A stretch of DNA of 64,000 bases, taken from assembly GCF_014207235.1 (NCBI RefSeq), contig NZ_JACHDA010000005.1:62001-126000 (forward strand), read 5' to 3'. The notes beneath the pieces are model-generated. The model was not told where the DNA came from. It worked only from the letters and a program-made list of their open reading frames with translations, and ran no database searches. The translations under genes were made by a program, and so were the position numbers. This document shows, piece by piece, positions 1-8,590 of this stretch; the first letter of the stretch is position 1, and every line of letters starts with the position of its first letter. The DNA comes from Sphingopyxis sp. JAI128 (GTDB lineage Bacteria > Pseudomonadota > Alphaproteobacteria > Sphingomonadales > Sphingomonadaceae).

Positions 1-13
1 GATGTTGAAAGAC

Positions 14-862
14 TTAAGCCTGGCGCCTGGGCTGCATCGTCTGCCTGAGCCAGGAGGCGAACCTCTCGGTGTGCATTATCATACCAAGATGGTTTCCGGG
101 GGCGTCCCGGAGAGCGACGCCGAACTTTTCTGCGAGCATTTCCGTTGCCACCCGCGCCGGTTGCCCGATCGAGGCCTCGCCAGCCGCGACAATTATCCTC
201 TCGCGGAGGATCGACGGGATGGACGGCTGAAAATGCACGGTGCACGGCGCCATGCGGCCAAGCGCGAAGCGCTGCTTCCCGCTTTCCTCCGTCGACAAGG
301 GCGGCAAAATTATCCGTTCCCGCTTGGAATCTGCACTGCGCGTTTCCTGAAAGACCTGGCTGAGGTCGGCGAAAGCCTGAAGAGCTGCGCCGGGATCGTC
401 GCGTGCCAATCGGAACGCCTTGTCGGCCTCCGCAAGCAGCATCTCGCCGTTGGGCGCCAATCCGAAAAGCGGGGGCTCATGAGCTACGAGTAGCTGCACA
501 ATCTCCGGATGTTCCAGAACCAGATGCAAACCGACCGCCGCGCCCCCACTGGCGCCAAAAATGAACACCGGTTCCTGCGAAACGGCTTCGACGATCGCAC
601 GAAGATCATCAGCGAGGACTGCCAGAGAAAAAGGAGCACCATCTGGCAGGAGGCTTTCGCCGACCCCGCGCGGATCATGCCGCACCACGGTGAAATCGGC
701 TGCAAGCTTCGACGCAAGCGCCTCAAACCCCTGAATGCCAAGCGGCGCCCCTGTAAGGACCAGGAATGGCCCCGCGCCTTCGACGATGTAGCGCAATGTC
801 ACACCATCGCGATGGAGCCAATTTGGCACTTTGTTGCCCTTTCCAGCCGAATGCGACCTCAT
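14..862 (-). CDS. alpha/beta-fold hydrolase
   Basis: This is a 282-residue alpha/beta hydrolase without a signal peptide, so probably a cytoplasmic esterase, lactonase or related enzyme. The nucleophile elbow reads GASGG (Ser), the HDPRG stretch of the fold comes before it, and GNHLGM near the C-terminus supplies the likely catalytic His. The start ATG overlaps the stop of the upstream DUF1993 gene as ATGA, so the two are translationally coupled. The much longer open frame reading further upstream is chance readthrough in GC-rich DNA. The substrate cannot be read from the sequence. Confidence 0.85.
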   Translation of the reverse strand: MRSHSAGKGNKVPNWLHRDGVTLRYIVEGAGPFLVLTGAPLGIQGFEALASKLAADFTVVRHDPRGVGESLLPDGAPFSLAVLADDLRAIVEAVSQEPVFIFGASGGAAVGLHLVLEHPEIVQLLVAHEPPLFGLAPNGEMLLAEADKAFRLARDDPGAALQAFADLSQVFQETRSADSKRERIILPPLSTEESGKQRFALGRMAPCTVHFQPSIPSILRERIIVAAGEASIGQPARVATEMLAEKFGVALRDAPGNHLGMIMHTERFASWLRQTMQPRRQA

Positions 863-1389
863 GAGCTGGGCCGCCCCTGCGCGTCTGCCTGCGCCGTGTG
901 GCGGTCCATATGCGGTATGAAATCCATCTTGCCGATCGGCACACCTGCATGGCGCAACAGGGCGTAGACCATCGTCACGTGGAAATAGAAGTTCGGCATG
1001 ATCCAGTCCCTGATATCCTCTTCTGCCGACATCACGAAGCGTACGCCATTGGGAAGCGTGAGATCGACGACCGCGTCTGCGTCCGCCCACGCGGCGGCTC
1101 CCGCCTCCTCCACCTGCGAGAGAATCGAGGCAATCCGTTCGCGAATCTCGGCGAGCGTGGTGTAGGCGGTCTCGTCGAGCGGAACGGCTTTCCCTCCGAC
1201 CTGATTGAGGGCAAGAAGCACCTGATTGAGCGCGACGCGGAACTGCAGTTCCAGCGGAAACATGTCGTCGGTGAGCTTTTCCGCAAGCACTGCATCCGTC
1301 ATTCCCGCGTCGAGAGCCTTGCCAACGAGACGGTCGAGCATCCCGAGCATGTCGATAAAGATGATCCGGGCGGAATGCGCGTAAGTCAT
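859..1389 (-). CDS. DUF1993 family protein
   Basis: This 176-residue protein resembles the DUF1993 family, which has a DinB-like four-helix fold and no settled function. Family-like features are the N-terminal helix with HSARIIFIDML, the LPNG stretch in the middle, and the C-terminal NFYFHVTMVYALLRHAGV segment. The start was set at the ATG preceded by a good AAGGAAG ribosome site rather than at the longer open frame. It sits between a broken glutathione transferase upstream and an alpha/beta hydrolase whose start overlaps its stop by four bases. This arrangement suggests a small detoxification operon. Confidence 0.8.
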   Translation of the reverse strand: MTYAHSARIIFIDMLGMLDRLVGKALDAGMTDAVLAEKLTDDMFPLELQFRVALNQVLLALNQVGGKAVPLDETAYTTLAEIRERIASILSQVEEAGAAAWADADAVVDLTLPNGVRFVMSAEEDIRDWIMPNFYFHVTMVYALLRHAGVPIGKMDFIPHMDRHTAQADAQGRPSS

Positions 1390-1521
1390 AATCTTCCTTT
1401 GCAGTGAAAAGTCTGGTGATGCTGTAGCGTCTGCAGTGGTGGCGGACATCCGTCGACTTCGGCCAGATACGGGACGGCGGCCATCGGCCGCTGCGTACGA
1501 CCGTTGGCTCGCAGACTTTGG

Positions 1522-2176
1522 TCATCGCCAGAGAGAAATATTCTCCTGTTCGAGCGCGCGCTGGACGGCTGGCCTCGCCTCGATACGCCGGGCGTGGCAG
1601 GTCCAGTTGGGAAAGGATTTCGGCATGTCGATGCTCATCCGCATGCCCCACCGATAGAAGACCGCCAGATAGGGATCGACGACCGAATAACGCTCCCCCA
1701 GCGCCCAATTGCCGTTGGCAAGCTTTGCCTCGATCACGCCGTAGGCACCGGTGAGGTGCTCCATTCCCCTTGCTTCGGATGTCGGGATGAGCATCGCTCG
1801 GATCGCAGAAATAGTCGGGCCGCCATATCATGCGGACCGCGACCGCGTGGACGCTTCCCGAGAGCCAGTTGAACCACTCGACAGCGCGAACGAGCGCTGC
1901 GCCGTCAGCGCCGAGCAGACCGACATCCGGACGCTCGATTGCCAGATGCAACAGGATCGCCGGCACTTCGGTGATGAGAAGGTCGTCAGCCGTCAGGACA
2001 GGGATACGCCCTTTAGGATTGAGCGCTCGAAACGCATCCGATTTCGTTTCGGGATGCCCCGGCGACATCAGCGCCAGCGTGTAGGGCTCACCGATCTCCT
2101 CCAATATGATATGGGGCGCCAGCGAGCACGAGCCAGGTGCCGCGTGCAGCGTGTAGCGATTTTTTTCTTCGTTCAT
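1522..2176 (-). pseudogene. glutathione S-transferase, frameshifted
   Basis: The N-terminal thioredoxin-like half begins MNEEKNRYTLHAAPGSCSLA and includes the ALNPKGRIPVL motif. It reads in one frame to about position 1775. The C-terminal helical half, with ANGNWALGERYSVVDPYL and VFYRWGMRM, continues in another frame down to 1522. Together they make a normal length of about 218 residues. One extra base close to a GGGG run near 1770 would explain the break. Either the gene is inactivated or the base is a sequencing error. It lies upstream of the DUF1993 and hydrolase genes in the same direction. Confidence 0.75.
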
Positions 2177-2640
2177 TCAGTCGGTCCCCGTGTCGGCATG
2201 GGCAGAGCGGACATGCCGGACATCCGCTTCGATGCGGATGGACGCACCCCATGCCGCAATAGGAAGCGCGGTGTCACCGGGGCGCGTCGATGATGAGGAT
2301 GCCCTCAGAGCCGCCGGCGGCCGGGTTGGCAAATATCATTCGCCTCCGCCCCTACGCTGGCCATCATCAAGTCGTTTACCCCGCACACCTGCCTTTATGC
2401 TGCGGCATTAAGCGGAGCGTTCTCCCCGCCGCTTCGACCCTATCATGCCATATTCGCGCGCACGGACCAGACCGCTTGGCCGCACCGAATGACCACTCGC
2501 CGCTAATCGGGCCATTCGCGCGGATCCAGGGTCTAATGCCTCAGCCAGTATCAGTGAAGGCGAAGGGCGCGCAGGGTGTCGAAGCCAGCTCCGAGCGGCG
2601 AGCGCCGGTTCGACCCCGGACGGTTTCAGCGAGGAAACAC
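2177..2640. other. intergenic region without a recognised gene
   Basis: These 464 bases lie between the glutathione transferase remnant and the LysE-family gene. The open frames have no recognisable protein similarity, and the frame that extends lysE upstream looks like chance. The region should hold the lysE promoter, but no convincing promoter box was seen. Confidence 0.5.
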
Positions 2641-3261
2641 ATGGGTTCCTGGATCATGTTCGCGTCGGCGGCGGTACTGCTCAATATCCCACCGGGACCG
2701 GACCTCCTGTATGTTACGTCGACGGCGATCGCGAATGGCAGGCGGGTGGGCGTGGCGGCGGCCGGAGGAATCGCGGCAGGCGCAATGGTTCACGTGATCG
2801 CGGTATCGCTCGGACTCTCCAGCATTCTTGCTACGTCGAAGGCCGCCTTCACTTTCGTTACCCTGGCTGGTGCCGCTTACCTTGTGTTCCTCGGGTTGCG
2901 GAGCTGGAGAACGGGCAGCGCGGGACAACTCGGGCGGCCCGGGGGCTCGATGAGTACCGGCACAGCCTTTCGCCAAGGCATGTTGGTCGACCTGTTCAAT
3001 CCCAAGTCGGCCCTGTTCTTTCTGGCCTTCCTCCCGCAATTTGCCGATGTTTCGGCAGGCAATCTCGCAGCACAGCTGTTGCTGCTCGGCTTGACGACGA
3101 TCCTCATCGGCCTGGTCGTGGAAGTCGCCGCGGCTCATGGGGCCGCGCAATTCACCGATACGCTGCGGGCGCGCCCGCGTGCCGCGATGTGGCTGGACCG
3201 GATGCTCGGCACGATCCTGATCGCTCTCGGTGTGCGGCTTGCGCTGCAGCGGCACGCTTAG
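2641..3261 (+). CDS. LysE/RhtB family amino acid exporter
   Basis: This is a 206-residue inner-membrane exporter of the LysE/RhtB family, which exports amino acids and homoserine-lactone-like compounds. The N-terminus carries the family signature NIPPGPDLLYV followed by a small-residue helix. The second half has DLFNPKSALFFLAFLPQF, the characteristic NPK motif. About six hydrophobic segments are visible. The start is the ATG immediately before GSWIMFASAA, where the membrane segment begins. The gene is convergent with the downstream LysR gene, which itself faces a glutathione transferase gene, so the exporter is probably transcribed alone. The substrate is not predictable. Confidence 0.88.
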   Translation: MGSWIMFASAAVLLNIPPGPDLLYVTSTAIANGRRVGVAAAGGIAAGAMVHVIAVSLGLSSILATSKAAFTFVTLAGAAYLVFLGLRSWRTGSAGQLGRPGGSMSTGTAFRQGMLVDLFNPKSALFFLAFLPQFADVSAGNLAAQLLLLGLTTILIGLVVEVAAAHGAAQFTDTLRARPRAAMWLDRMLGTILIALGVRLALQRHA

Positions 3262-3314
3262 CGCACCCTCTCCGCGCCGCATTCCGCATGTCCAGCGGGC
3301 CGCTCGATCCCCGA

Positions 3315-4199
3315 CTATGTCTTGACGGACAGCAGGGCATCGACGACCGCGCGGACGGCGGGCAGAAGCCCGCGTCGCGTGGTGGTCAGCAGCGTGGTGC
3401 GAACCTCGCCCGCCGTCCACGCAGGGAGTATCCGCACCAGTCGGCCCTCCCCGATCGCCCCAGCCGACATCCATTCGGGAAGCGCCGATATGCCGAGGCC
3501 GGCGGAGCATGCGGCGAGCATGACCTGGGCCTCGTCGGCAACCATCCGGACTCGCGGCTGGACGACCTGGGCATCCCCCTCCGTCGAACGTAGCGACCAT
3601 TGCGCCTCTGGAGCAGGGATAACCGCCAGGTGGCGCGCAAGATCGGTCACCTCTTCGGGCAGGCCATGTTCTCCGACATAGGCAGGCGAGGCAACCAGGA
3701 CGACCGGTGCCCGCCTCAGCTCCCGCCCGATCAGGTCGCTGTCGGGCAGCGGCCCGGAATGGCTGCGCAAGGCAATATCGATATTCTCATGGACGAGATC
3801 GACGAACCGGTCGGTGACCTGAACCCGCAGCTCCACTTCGGGCAGGCGCCGGGCAATCTCCGGAAGCAGCGGCGCAAGGTGCCATTGGGCACCAGGTACC
3901 GACGCGGAGATTGTGACGGGCCCTGCGGGTGTGGATGCACGCCGGGCGATCACGTCCATCGCTGCCTCGCCTTCGCGTCGGAGATCCTGCGCGTGGACCA
4001 GCACGTCCCGTCCGAGATCTGTCAGCACGACGTTTCGGGGGGTGCGATGAAGCAGCCTTGCTCCCATCGCATCCTCCAGCGCAGCCATGCGCTTGCTCAA
4101 TCCCGACTTGCGCCTGCCGCACAGCCGGGCCGCCGCCGAAAAGCTGCCAGCCTCGGCGATGATCGCGAAAAGGGCAAGATCATCGAGCCGCGGCAGCAT
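3315..4199 (-). CDS. LysR family transcriptional regulator
   Basis: This is a 294-residue LysR-type regulator. The winged helix-turn-helix spans about residues 4-64 (LALFAIIAEAGSFSAAARL then LLHRTPRNVVLTDLG). A substrate-binding domain follows from about residue 90, including VDLVHENIDIALRSHSGPLPDS. The gene is divergent from a glutathione transferase gene 93 bases away, so that gene is the likely target. An inverted repeat lies directly upstream of the start and may serve autoregulation. The inducer is unknown. Confidence 0.9.
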   Translation of the reverse strand: MLPRLDDLALFAIIAEAGSFSAAARLCGRRKSGLSKRMAALEDAMGARLLHRTPRNVVLTDLGRDVLVHAQDLRREGEAAMDVIARRASTPAGPVTISASVPGAQWHLAPLLPEIARRLPEVELRVQVTDRFVDLVHENIDIALRSHSGPLPDSDLIGRELRRAPVVLVASPAYVGEHGLPEEVTDLARHLAVIPAPEAQWSLRSTEGDAQVVQPRVRMVADEAQVMLAACSAGLGISALPEWMSAGAIGEGRLVRILPAWTAGEVRTTLLTTTRRGLLPAVRAVVDALLSVKT

Positions 4200-4200
4200 T

Positions 4201-4216
4201 GTTCACTTCTGTGAAC
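4201..4216. promoter_or_regulatory. candidate LysR operator (inverted repeat)
   Basis: A perfect repeat, GTTCAC-TTCT-GTGAAC, lies one base upstream of the lysR ATG in the divergent lysR/gst intergenic region. It contains a T-N-A dyad of the LysR kind and would cover the lysR ribosome site. The role is inferred from position only. Confidence 0.4.
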
Positions 4217-4292
4217 GAAGGAGAGAAAAATAGCGCACTTTCGAGCATATCGTTCATGATTTAGCACTGCAGGTCTCACATTCAAGGAGACA

Positions 4293-4976
4293 ATGATGCC
4301 CAACCCCACCTTGCTCATCGGCTATCCCATGGGCAGCCCGATCGGTCTTGCGGCCGCGCTCGCATGGGCCGAAATCCCCCACGACATCGGGCGCGTCGAC
4401 CTGCTCGATCGTCCCGCGGCCTTTCTGGCGATCAACCCTCGAGGGGAAGTGCCGGTTCTCATCGACGCCGAAGGACAGGTCCTGACCGAGACGCTCGCGA
4501 TTGCAAGGTGGATCGAAAACAGGGACGACGCGAGGCGCGTCTCCTTTGCGCCGGGCAGCCGCGACGCGCTGCGCATGTGGGAACTCGCCTCCTTTCTCAA
4601 CACCGGTTTCACTGGTGCCTTCGTTCCCTTTTGGGCAGCGATGGAAGCGCCGCACCTTACCACCGAACAGCGCGAATTTCTCCGCAGCTTCGGCACCGGC
4701 CTCGTCCGGAAACGGCATGAGCAGCTCGAAGCCATGCTCGGAGAGGGACCTTGGCTCGTGGGCGAACGCCGCAGCCTCGCCGACGCGATACTCCTCGGGG
4801 TCGGTCGGTGGGTGGAATTTCACGAGGTGTTCGATGTTGCCGACTATCCGCGTATCGCCGCCGTTCGCGCGCATATCGAAAAGGATGCCGTCGCCCAGGC
4901 AGCTGCCCGGCTGGAAAGCGATCCGGCCGACCCACGCGTCGTCGACCTCGCGGAGGCTCTCGCACGGGCACGATGA
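4293..4976 (+). CDS. glutathione S-transferase family protein
   Basis: This 227-residue protein has the two-domain glutathione transferase layout. A thioredoxin-like N-terminal half contains INPRGEVPVLI, the cis-proline GSH-site motif, and TETLAIARWIE. The helical C-terminal half contains GEGPWLVGERRSLADAILLGVGRW. The translation start is MMPNPTLLIGYPMG after the strong site AAGGAG; the second ATG is equally possible. It is divergent from the LysR gene, which probably controls it. A role in detoxification of electrophiles is the family expectation, and the substrate is unknown. Confidence 0.85.
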   Translation: MMPNPTLLIGYPMGSPIGLAAALAWAEIPHDIGRVDLLDRPAAFLAINPRGEVPVLIDAEGQVLTETLAIARWIENRDDARRVSFAPGSRDALRMWELASFLNTGFTGAFVPFWAAMEAPHLTTEQREFLRSFGTGLVRKRHEQLEAMLGEGPWLVGERRSLADAILLGVGRWVEFHEVFDVADYPRIAAVRAHIEKDAVAQAAARLESDPADPRVVDLAEALARAR

Positions 4977-5028
4977 CGGAATGCGCCGCGCTCCGCTCCC
5001 TGTCGCATCGGGCCTGCCGCTCCGCTCT

Positions 5029-6618
5029 CTATGCCGATGCGCCGGACATGCCCGGCAACCGTTCTGGGTCGGGATCGCGGCCGCAGCGGTCCGGCGAAAC
5101 GAAACATCGGCGGGCGGCGACCGAAAACAGCCGCTCACGCGAATAAGAGCGCAAGGGATAATCCCGCGCGGCGAGCGGCGACGACTGGAGGAGGCCGAAC
5201 AGCTCGTCGACCGGCTGGCCGCGATCGTTAGCGACCAGGAAATCGCCGAGGGCGCGGACGTAGAACTCGGTGATCGTCGCATGATAGCCCGACTGATCGG
5301 AGTTCGGGGTGCCAACCGCCTCGTTGTACCGCCTGATTATCCCTGGCATCTCGCGCGAGACCTGTTCAGCCGTTCGATGACGGAGCAGCCACAGGCAGGC
5401 GCCAAGATGGGCGTCATGGGTCCAATCGTCCTTCGGCAATGTGCCTGACACGAGCTTCTGCACCAGTTCGCCGAGCCTGCTTGGTTCCGCGGCCACCGCC
5501 ATCGTTGGCGCCGCCTGCCGCAAAGCGGCGCCGAGGGCGTCGAGTGCCTTGTGCAACTCCTGCGTCGAGCGAAGGCCGAAGCCGAGCCGATAGATGTCAT
5601 CGTGATCGCCCAGCAAGGTTGCGGGCGCCAGTGCAACGCCGTGCCCCGCCAGGCAGCGAGGGAAGTCGCGAACGGCGCCCGCACCGAGATGTCGCAACGC
5701 GATGATCGCGCCTGCGTCGGGACTGGTCCACTCCAGTGCACTCGCATGACGCTCAAGCCAACGTAATGTGATGACCAGTCGCTCAAGCAGCATGGCGCCC
5801 TGCTCGGCCAATATGCTCTCGTGCTGGCTCAGAACGGCCGTAGCGACGCCTTCTTCGAGCACCGGGCAGGAGTGGAACAGGTTGGCCGCAGCCTCGATGA
5901 GCGACTGCCTCAGTAAAGGGTCGCTGACGGCGATCCAGCCCATCCGCAGCCCCGGCACCCCATAGGCCTTCGACAGCGATCCAATGGTGACGACCTGGGC
6001 GCCGAGCCCTGCCGCACTTGGGGCGGGCTTGCCACCGAAGCCCGCCTCGCGAAAGGTCTCGTCGACGACAAGAATCGCCTGCGGCGCTCGCACCTTGACC
6101 ATATCTGCGAGCCGCCGAATATCGTCACACGGCACGATCTGCCCTCCCGGGTTGCCGGGGGTGGCAAGACACACGAGCCGCGTGGCCGCAGAAAGACGGC
6201 GCCCCATCCGGTCGATATCGAGCCGATAAGCGCGATCGAACGTTGTGCGCTCCTTGTACACTGTCGCGCGAAGGGTGCGAAGATAGTCGCGTGCGGGCGG
6301 ATATCCCGGTGTGACAAGCAGCGCCTCTCCGCCAGCCGCGAGCGCGCATGACGCGGCAAGCGCAAGGCCCGCGGTAGCGCCCGGAACCACGATGATGTCT
6401 TCGGCGGGCACGCCGCAGACGGAAGCGATCGCTTCCTTCAGTTTATCGCTTCCGCCGGGATGGCCATACGGAAGATACGAAGGACCGACAGAGGAGAGCA
6501 TGGCGGACACGTCCAGAGGCGGCGCGGTGCTCCCCGCAAGAGGATGCGGCCCGCTGCATTCGAGCAGGGCGATGATCCCGCGCTTCGTCGGGCCTGATGA
6601 GGACATGTTCATCCGCAT
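5029..6618 (-). CDS. PLP aminotransferase fused to an uncharacterised domain
   Basis: Residues 1 to about 365 form a fold-type I (class I/II) aminotransferase. They contain YGHPGGSDKL, VVPGATAGLALA, TPGNPGGQIVP, the VVDETF aspartate and SLSKAYG with PLP-binding Lys217. Residues 385-510 form a separate domain beginning DDWTHDAHLGACLWLLRHR, with YNEAVGTPN and SGYHATITEFYVRA. I recognise this as a widespread stand-alone hypothetical family without known function. The total of 529 residues is well above the usual 360-400. The gene is divergent from a GcvA-like LysR regulator that is its likely controller. Three in-frame ATGs lie close together at the start. Confidence 0.8.
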   Translation of the reverse strand: MRMNMSSSGPTKRGIIALLECSGPHPLAGSTAPPLDVSAMLSSVGPSYLPYGHPGGSDKLKEAIASVCGVPAEDIIVVPGATAGLALAASCALAAGGEALLVTPGYPPARDYLRTLRATVYKERTTFDRAYRLDIDRMGRRLSAATRLVCLATPGNPGGQIVPCDDIRRLADMVKVRAPQAILVVDETFREAGFGGKPAPSAAGLGAQVVTIGSLSKAYGVPGLRMGWIAVSDPLLRQSLIEAAANLFHSCPVLEEGVATAVLSQHESILAEQGAMLLERLVITLRWLERHASALEWTSPDAGAIIALRHLGAGAVRDFPRCLAGHGVALAPATLLGDHDDIYRLGFGLRSTQELHKALDALGAALRQAAPTMAVAAEPSRLGELVQKLVSGTLPKDDWTHDAHLGACLWLLRHRTAEQVSREMPGIIRRYNEAVGTPNSDQSGYHATITEFYVRALGDFLVANDRGQPVDELFGLLQSSPLAARDYPLRSYSRERLFSVAARRCFVSPDRCGRDPDPERLPGMSGASA

Positions 6619-6693
6619 ATCGTGTAGATATGGAAAATTTTGTGCAAACTAATCGTTCTGGCCCATTTGACCTAGATCTGCTAACCTGTCCGA

Positions 6694-7572
6694 ATGAACC
6701 TTCGCCATTTGCCCCTTGGCGCATTGCGAGCCGTCGCGGCCGCCGCTCGGCTCGGTAGCTTCGCGCGCGCCGCAGACGAGTTGCACGTGACGCCAGCAGC
6801 GGTGAGCCAGCAAGTGAAGCTCGTCGAGGATTACCTCGGCGTTCGACTGTTCGACCGGCTCCACCGCGGGCTTCGGCCGACGGCTCGGGTTCTGGCTCTA
6901 CAGCTTGAACTCGACCGCGCCTTCGCGACGATATCCGGCGCCTTGCATGAAACCGCCCGCGACGAGCAGCCTCCACTCGCCGTCGGCGTGGTGGGCACTT
7001 TCGCGCTCGGATGGCTCTTGCCGCGCCTTCCCCGGTTCGAGGCAAGTTTCCCGTCGGCGCGCGTGCAGCTGTTCACCCACAATAATCGCAAGGTCGACCT
7101 TCTCCGCGATCGACTCGATGTTGCAATCCGTTTCGGAGACGGGGGCTGGCCCGGCTGCCGGAGCCGGCATTTGCTTGACAGCTGGCTGACACCGCTATGC
7201 ACGCCGCGCGTCGCTGCCGTCATGGACAGTCCGCGGGATCTCCGTCGCACGACGCTCCTGTCGACCTATCACCGGGACGACTGGCCGCGCTGGTTGTCGG
7301 CGAGCGGTATTGAGGTCGACGGCCGCCGCGGCCCGGTCTTCGATTCGTCGGTCGCGATGATACAGGCGGCGCTCGGGGATTTTGGCGTCGGTCTCGCGGA
7401 CCCCCGGATGTTCGCGCGCCAGATTGCCGAAGGCGCTCTCATGCAGCCCTTCGGGACATCGATCCCGGCGGTTGGGGAATATTGGCTGACATGGAGGGAG
7501 CAGGTCCAAAGCCCGCCCGCTGCAGCCTTCTGCGACTGGATCGTCGCGGAGGCGGCCTCCACTTCCGGGTAG
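6694..7572 (+). CDS. LysR family regulator, GcvA-like
   Basis: This 292-residue regulator belongs to the LysR subgroup related to GcvA and AmpR. The helix-turn-helix covers about residues 7-66 (LGALRAVAAAARLGSFARAADELHVTPAAVSQQ, with a gap-free wing ending RLHRGLRPT). The effector domain contains RDRLDVAIRFGDGGWPG, typical of the subgroup. It is divergent from the aminotransferase fusion gene across 75 bases, so local control of that gene is likely. The effector is unknown and may be an amino acid. Confidence 0.9.
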   Translation: MNLRHLPLGALRAVAAAARLGSFARAADELHVTPAAVSQQVKLVEDYLGVRLFDRLHRGLRPTARVLALQLELDRAFATISGALHETARDEQPPLAVGVVGTFALGWLLPRLPRFEASFPSARVQLFTHNNRKVDLLRDRLDVAIRFGDGGWPGCRSRHLLDSWLTPLCTPRVAAVMDSPRDLRRTTLLSTYHRDDWPRWLSASGIEVDGRRGPVFDSSVAMIQAALGDFGVGLADPRMFARQIAEGALMQPFGTSIPAVGEYWLTWREQVQSPPAAAFCDWIVAEAASTSG

Positions 7573-7950
7573 AGGGGCTTTTCCGACACGCGGCGCCGGG
7601 TGTGCATCGAGCTTGGCGGTCCGAACTCCTCGCCCGGGCTCGACGGGTGTGCGGTTGGCCTGAGGCCTGCCTATCGAGCTGTTCGGCAAAATATGTGGGT
7701 CGCGCCGTGGTCCTGCGTAAAGCTTATCAACGGCGCTACCGCGGGGAAGTCTTTGCGCAATATTCGTCGAACAACGTTCGCCGTGGCTCGCGTCGCAGCC
7801 GTTTCCTCCCCTCGCCTCCATGTACCGGGGGCGCGGCCCATCCAGCCAGGATCATCCCCAGCGCCAGCGCGGGTTGCAGCACCTGTGACGCTGGCGACGC
7901 CGGCCGCCCCGAATGCCTAACATGGCGCTTCGCATGCGGAGCGAGGGGCC
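7573..7950. other. intergenic region without a recognised gene
   Basis: These 378 bases separate the convergent lysR and MAPEG genes. A plus-strand frame at 7600-7920 gives a 106-residue product rich in Pro and Ala with no family I recognise and no clear ribosome site. I treat it as non-coding, with low certainty. Confidence 0.4.
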
Positions 7951-8322
7951 TCACGGGAATAGCAGCAATTCGGCGAGAAGGAGCAGCGAAGCATAGGTGG
8001 CAATCATTGCTGGAGGGCGCACGGGCCAGACGTCGAGGAGCATGGCTGCGGCATGCAGAATCCGGCCGACAATCAGCAATCCCGCCGCAAGCAAAAGCCA
8101 GCCAGACGGAGCGGCGCGATATTCCGCGAGGCCGCAGAGGATCAGCGCCAAGGGAACATACTCCACGAAATTGCCCTGCGCCCTTATGTGGCGCAGCAGT
8201 CGCTCGTCCTCGCCGGTTCCCAGTTTCACCCTGGCTTTCATGCGGGCAAGACTCACAGCGAGGCTGAGACCGAACAAGGCGATCGCGGACAGGGCGGCAA
8301 GTGCCGAGGTGATGGGAAGCAT
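7951..8322 (-). CDS. MAPEG family membrane protein
   Basis: This small integral membrane protein of 123 residues has about four hydrophobic helices. Between the first two is the MAPEG signature region RMKARVKLGTGEDERLLRHIRAQGNFVEYVPLAL, with the conserved R-x-x-x-N-x-x-E(Y/H)-x-P arrangement. Bacterial MAPEG proteins are membrane glutathione transferase or peroxidase relatives. The start was chosen at MLPITS, preceded by CGGAG; longer frames upstream are chance. It is divergent from the tetR gene whose palindromic operator lies in the shared intergenic region, so TetR control is plausible. Confidence 0.85.
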   Translation of the reverse strand: MLPITSALAALSAIALFGLSLAVSLARMKARVKLGTGEDERLLRHIRAQGNFVEYVPLALILCGLAEYRAAPSGWLLLAAGLLIVGRILHAAAMLLDVWPVRPPAMIATYASLLLLAELLLFP

Positions 8323-8553
8323 CGATAACTCCGTGGTCGAGGATGCTCTGCATGCGCACACGCTTCGCGGTTGGAGCAGACAGATAGCCCGAATCCACCA
8401 CCTGGCGCCGTAGAAGGCGAGCCTCAGGCGGCGGAGCGCCAAATCATCCTGCCGAACCGCACAGGATGCCGGTGCGATCGGCCGACAGGTCCTTGAATCA
8501 CCCGGAACGCGGCCCCTTGCGTTTAGCGGATCGTTGAGCCGAAAGTCTTTCCG

Positions 8554-8578
8554 GGGTAACGGTCCCGGGCCGTTACCC
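8554..8578. promoter_or_regulatory. candidate TetR operator, 25-bp palindrome
   Basis: GGGTAACGG and CCGTTACCC form perfect 9-base arms around the 7-base centre TCCCGGG, which is itself nearly symmetric. The site ends 12 bases before the tetR ATG at 8591. Length, symmetry and position fit a TetR operator used for autorepression and perhaps for the divergent MAPEG gene. Confidence 0.7.
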
Positions 8579-8590
8579 TGCGAGAGACCC

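Noticed and set aside
14..2176. A single 720-residue protein on the minus strand
   Set aside because: It is readthrough in GC-rich DNA joining the hydrolase frame to the broken glutathione transferase. The DUF1993 gene with its own ribosome site lies in another frame across it.
7600..7920. A 106-residue plus-strand gene
   Set aside because: There is no recognisable family, no clear ribosome site, and the composition is as expected of a chance frame.
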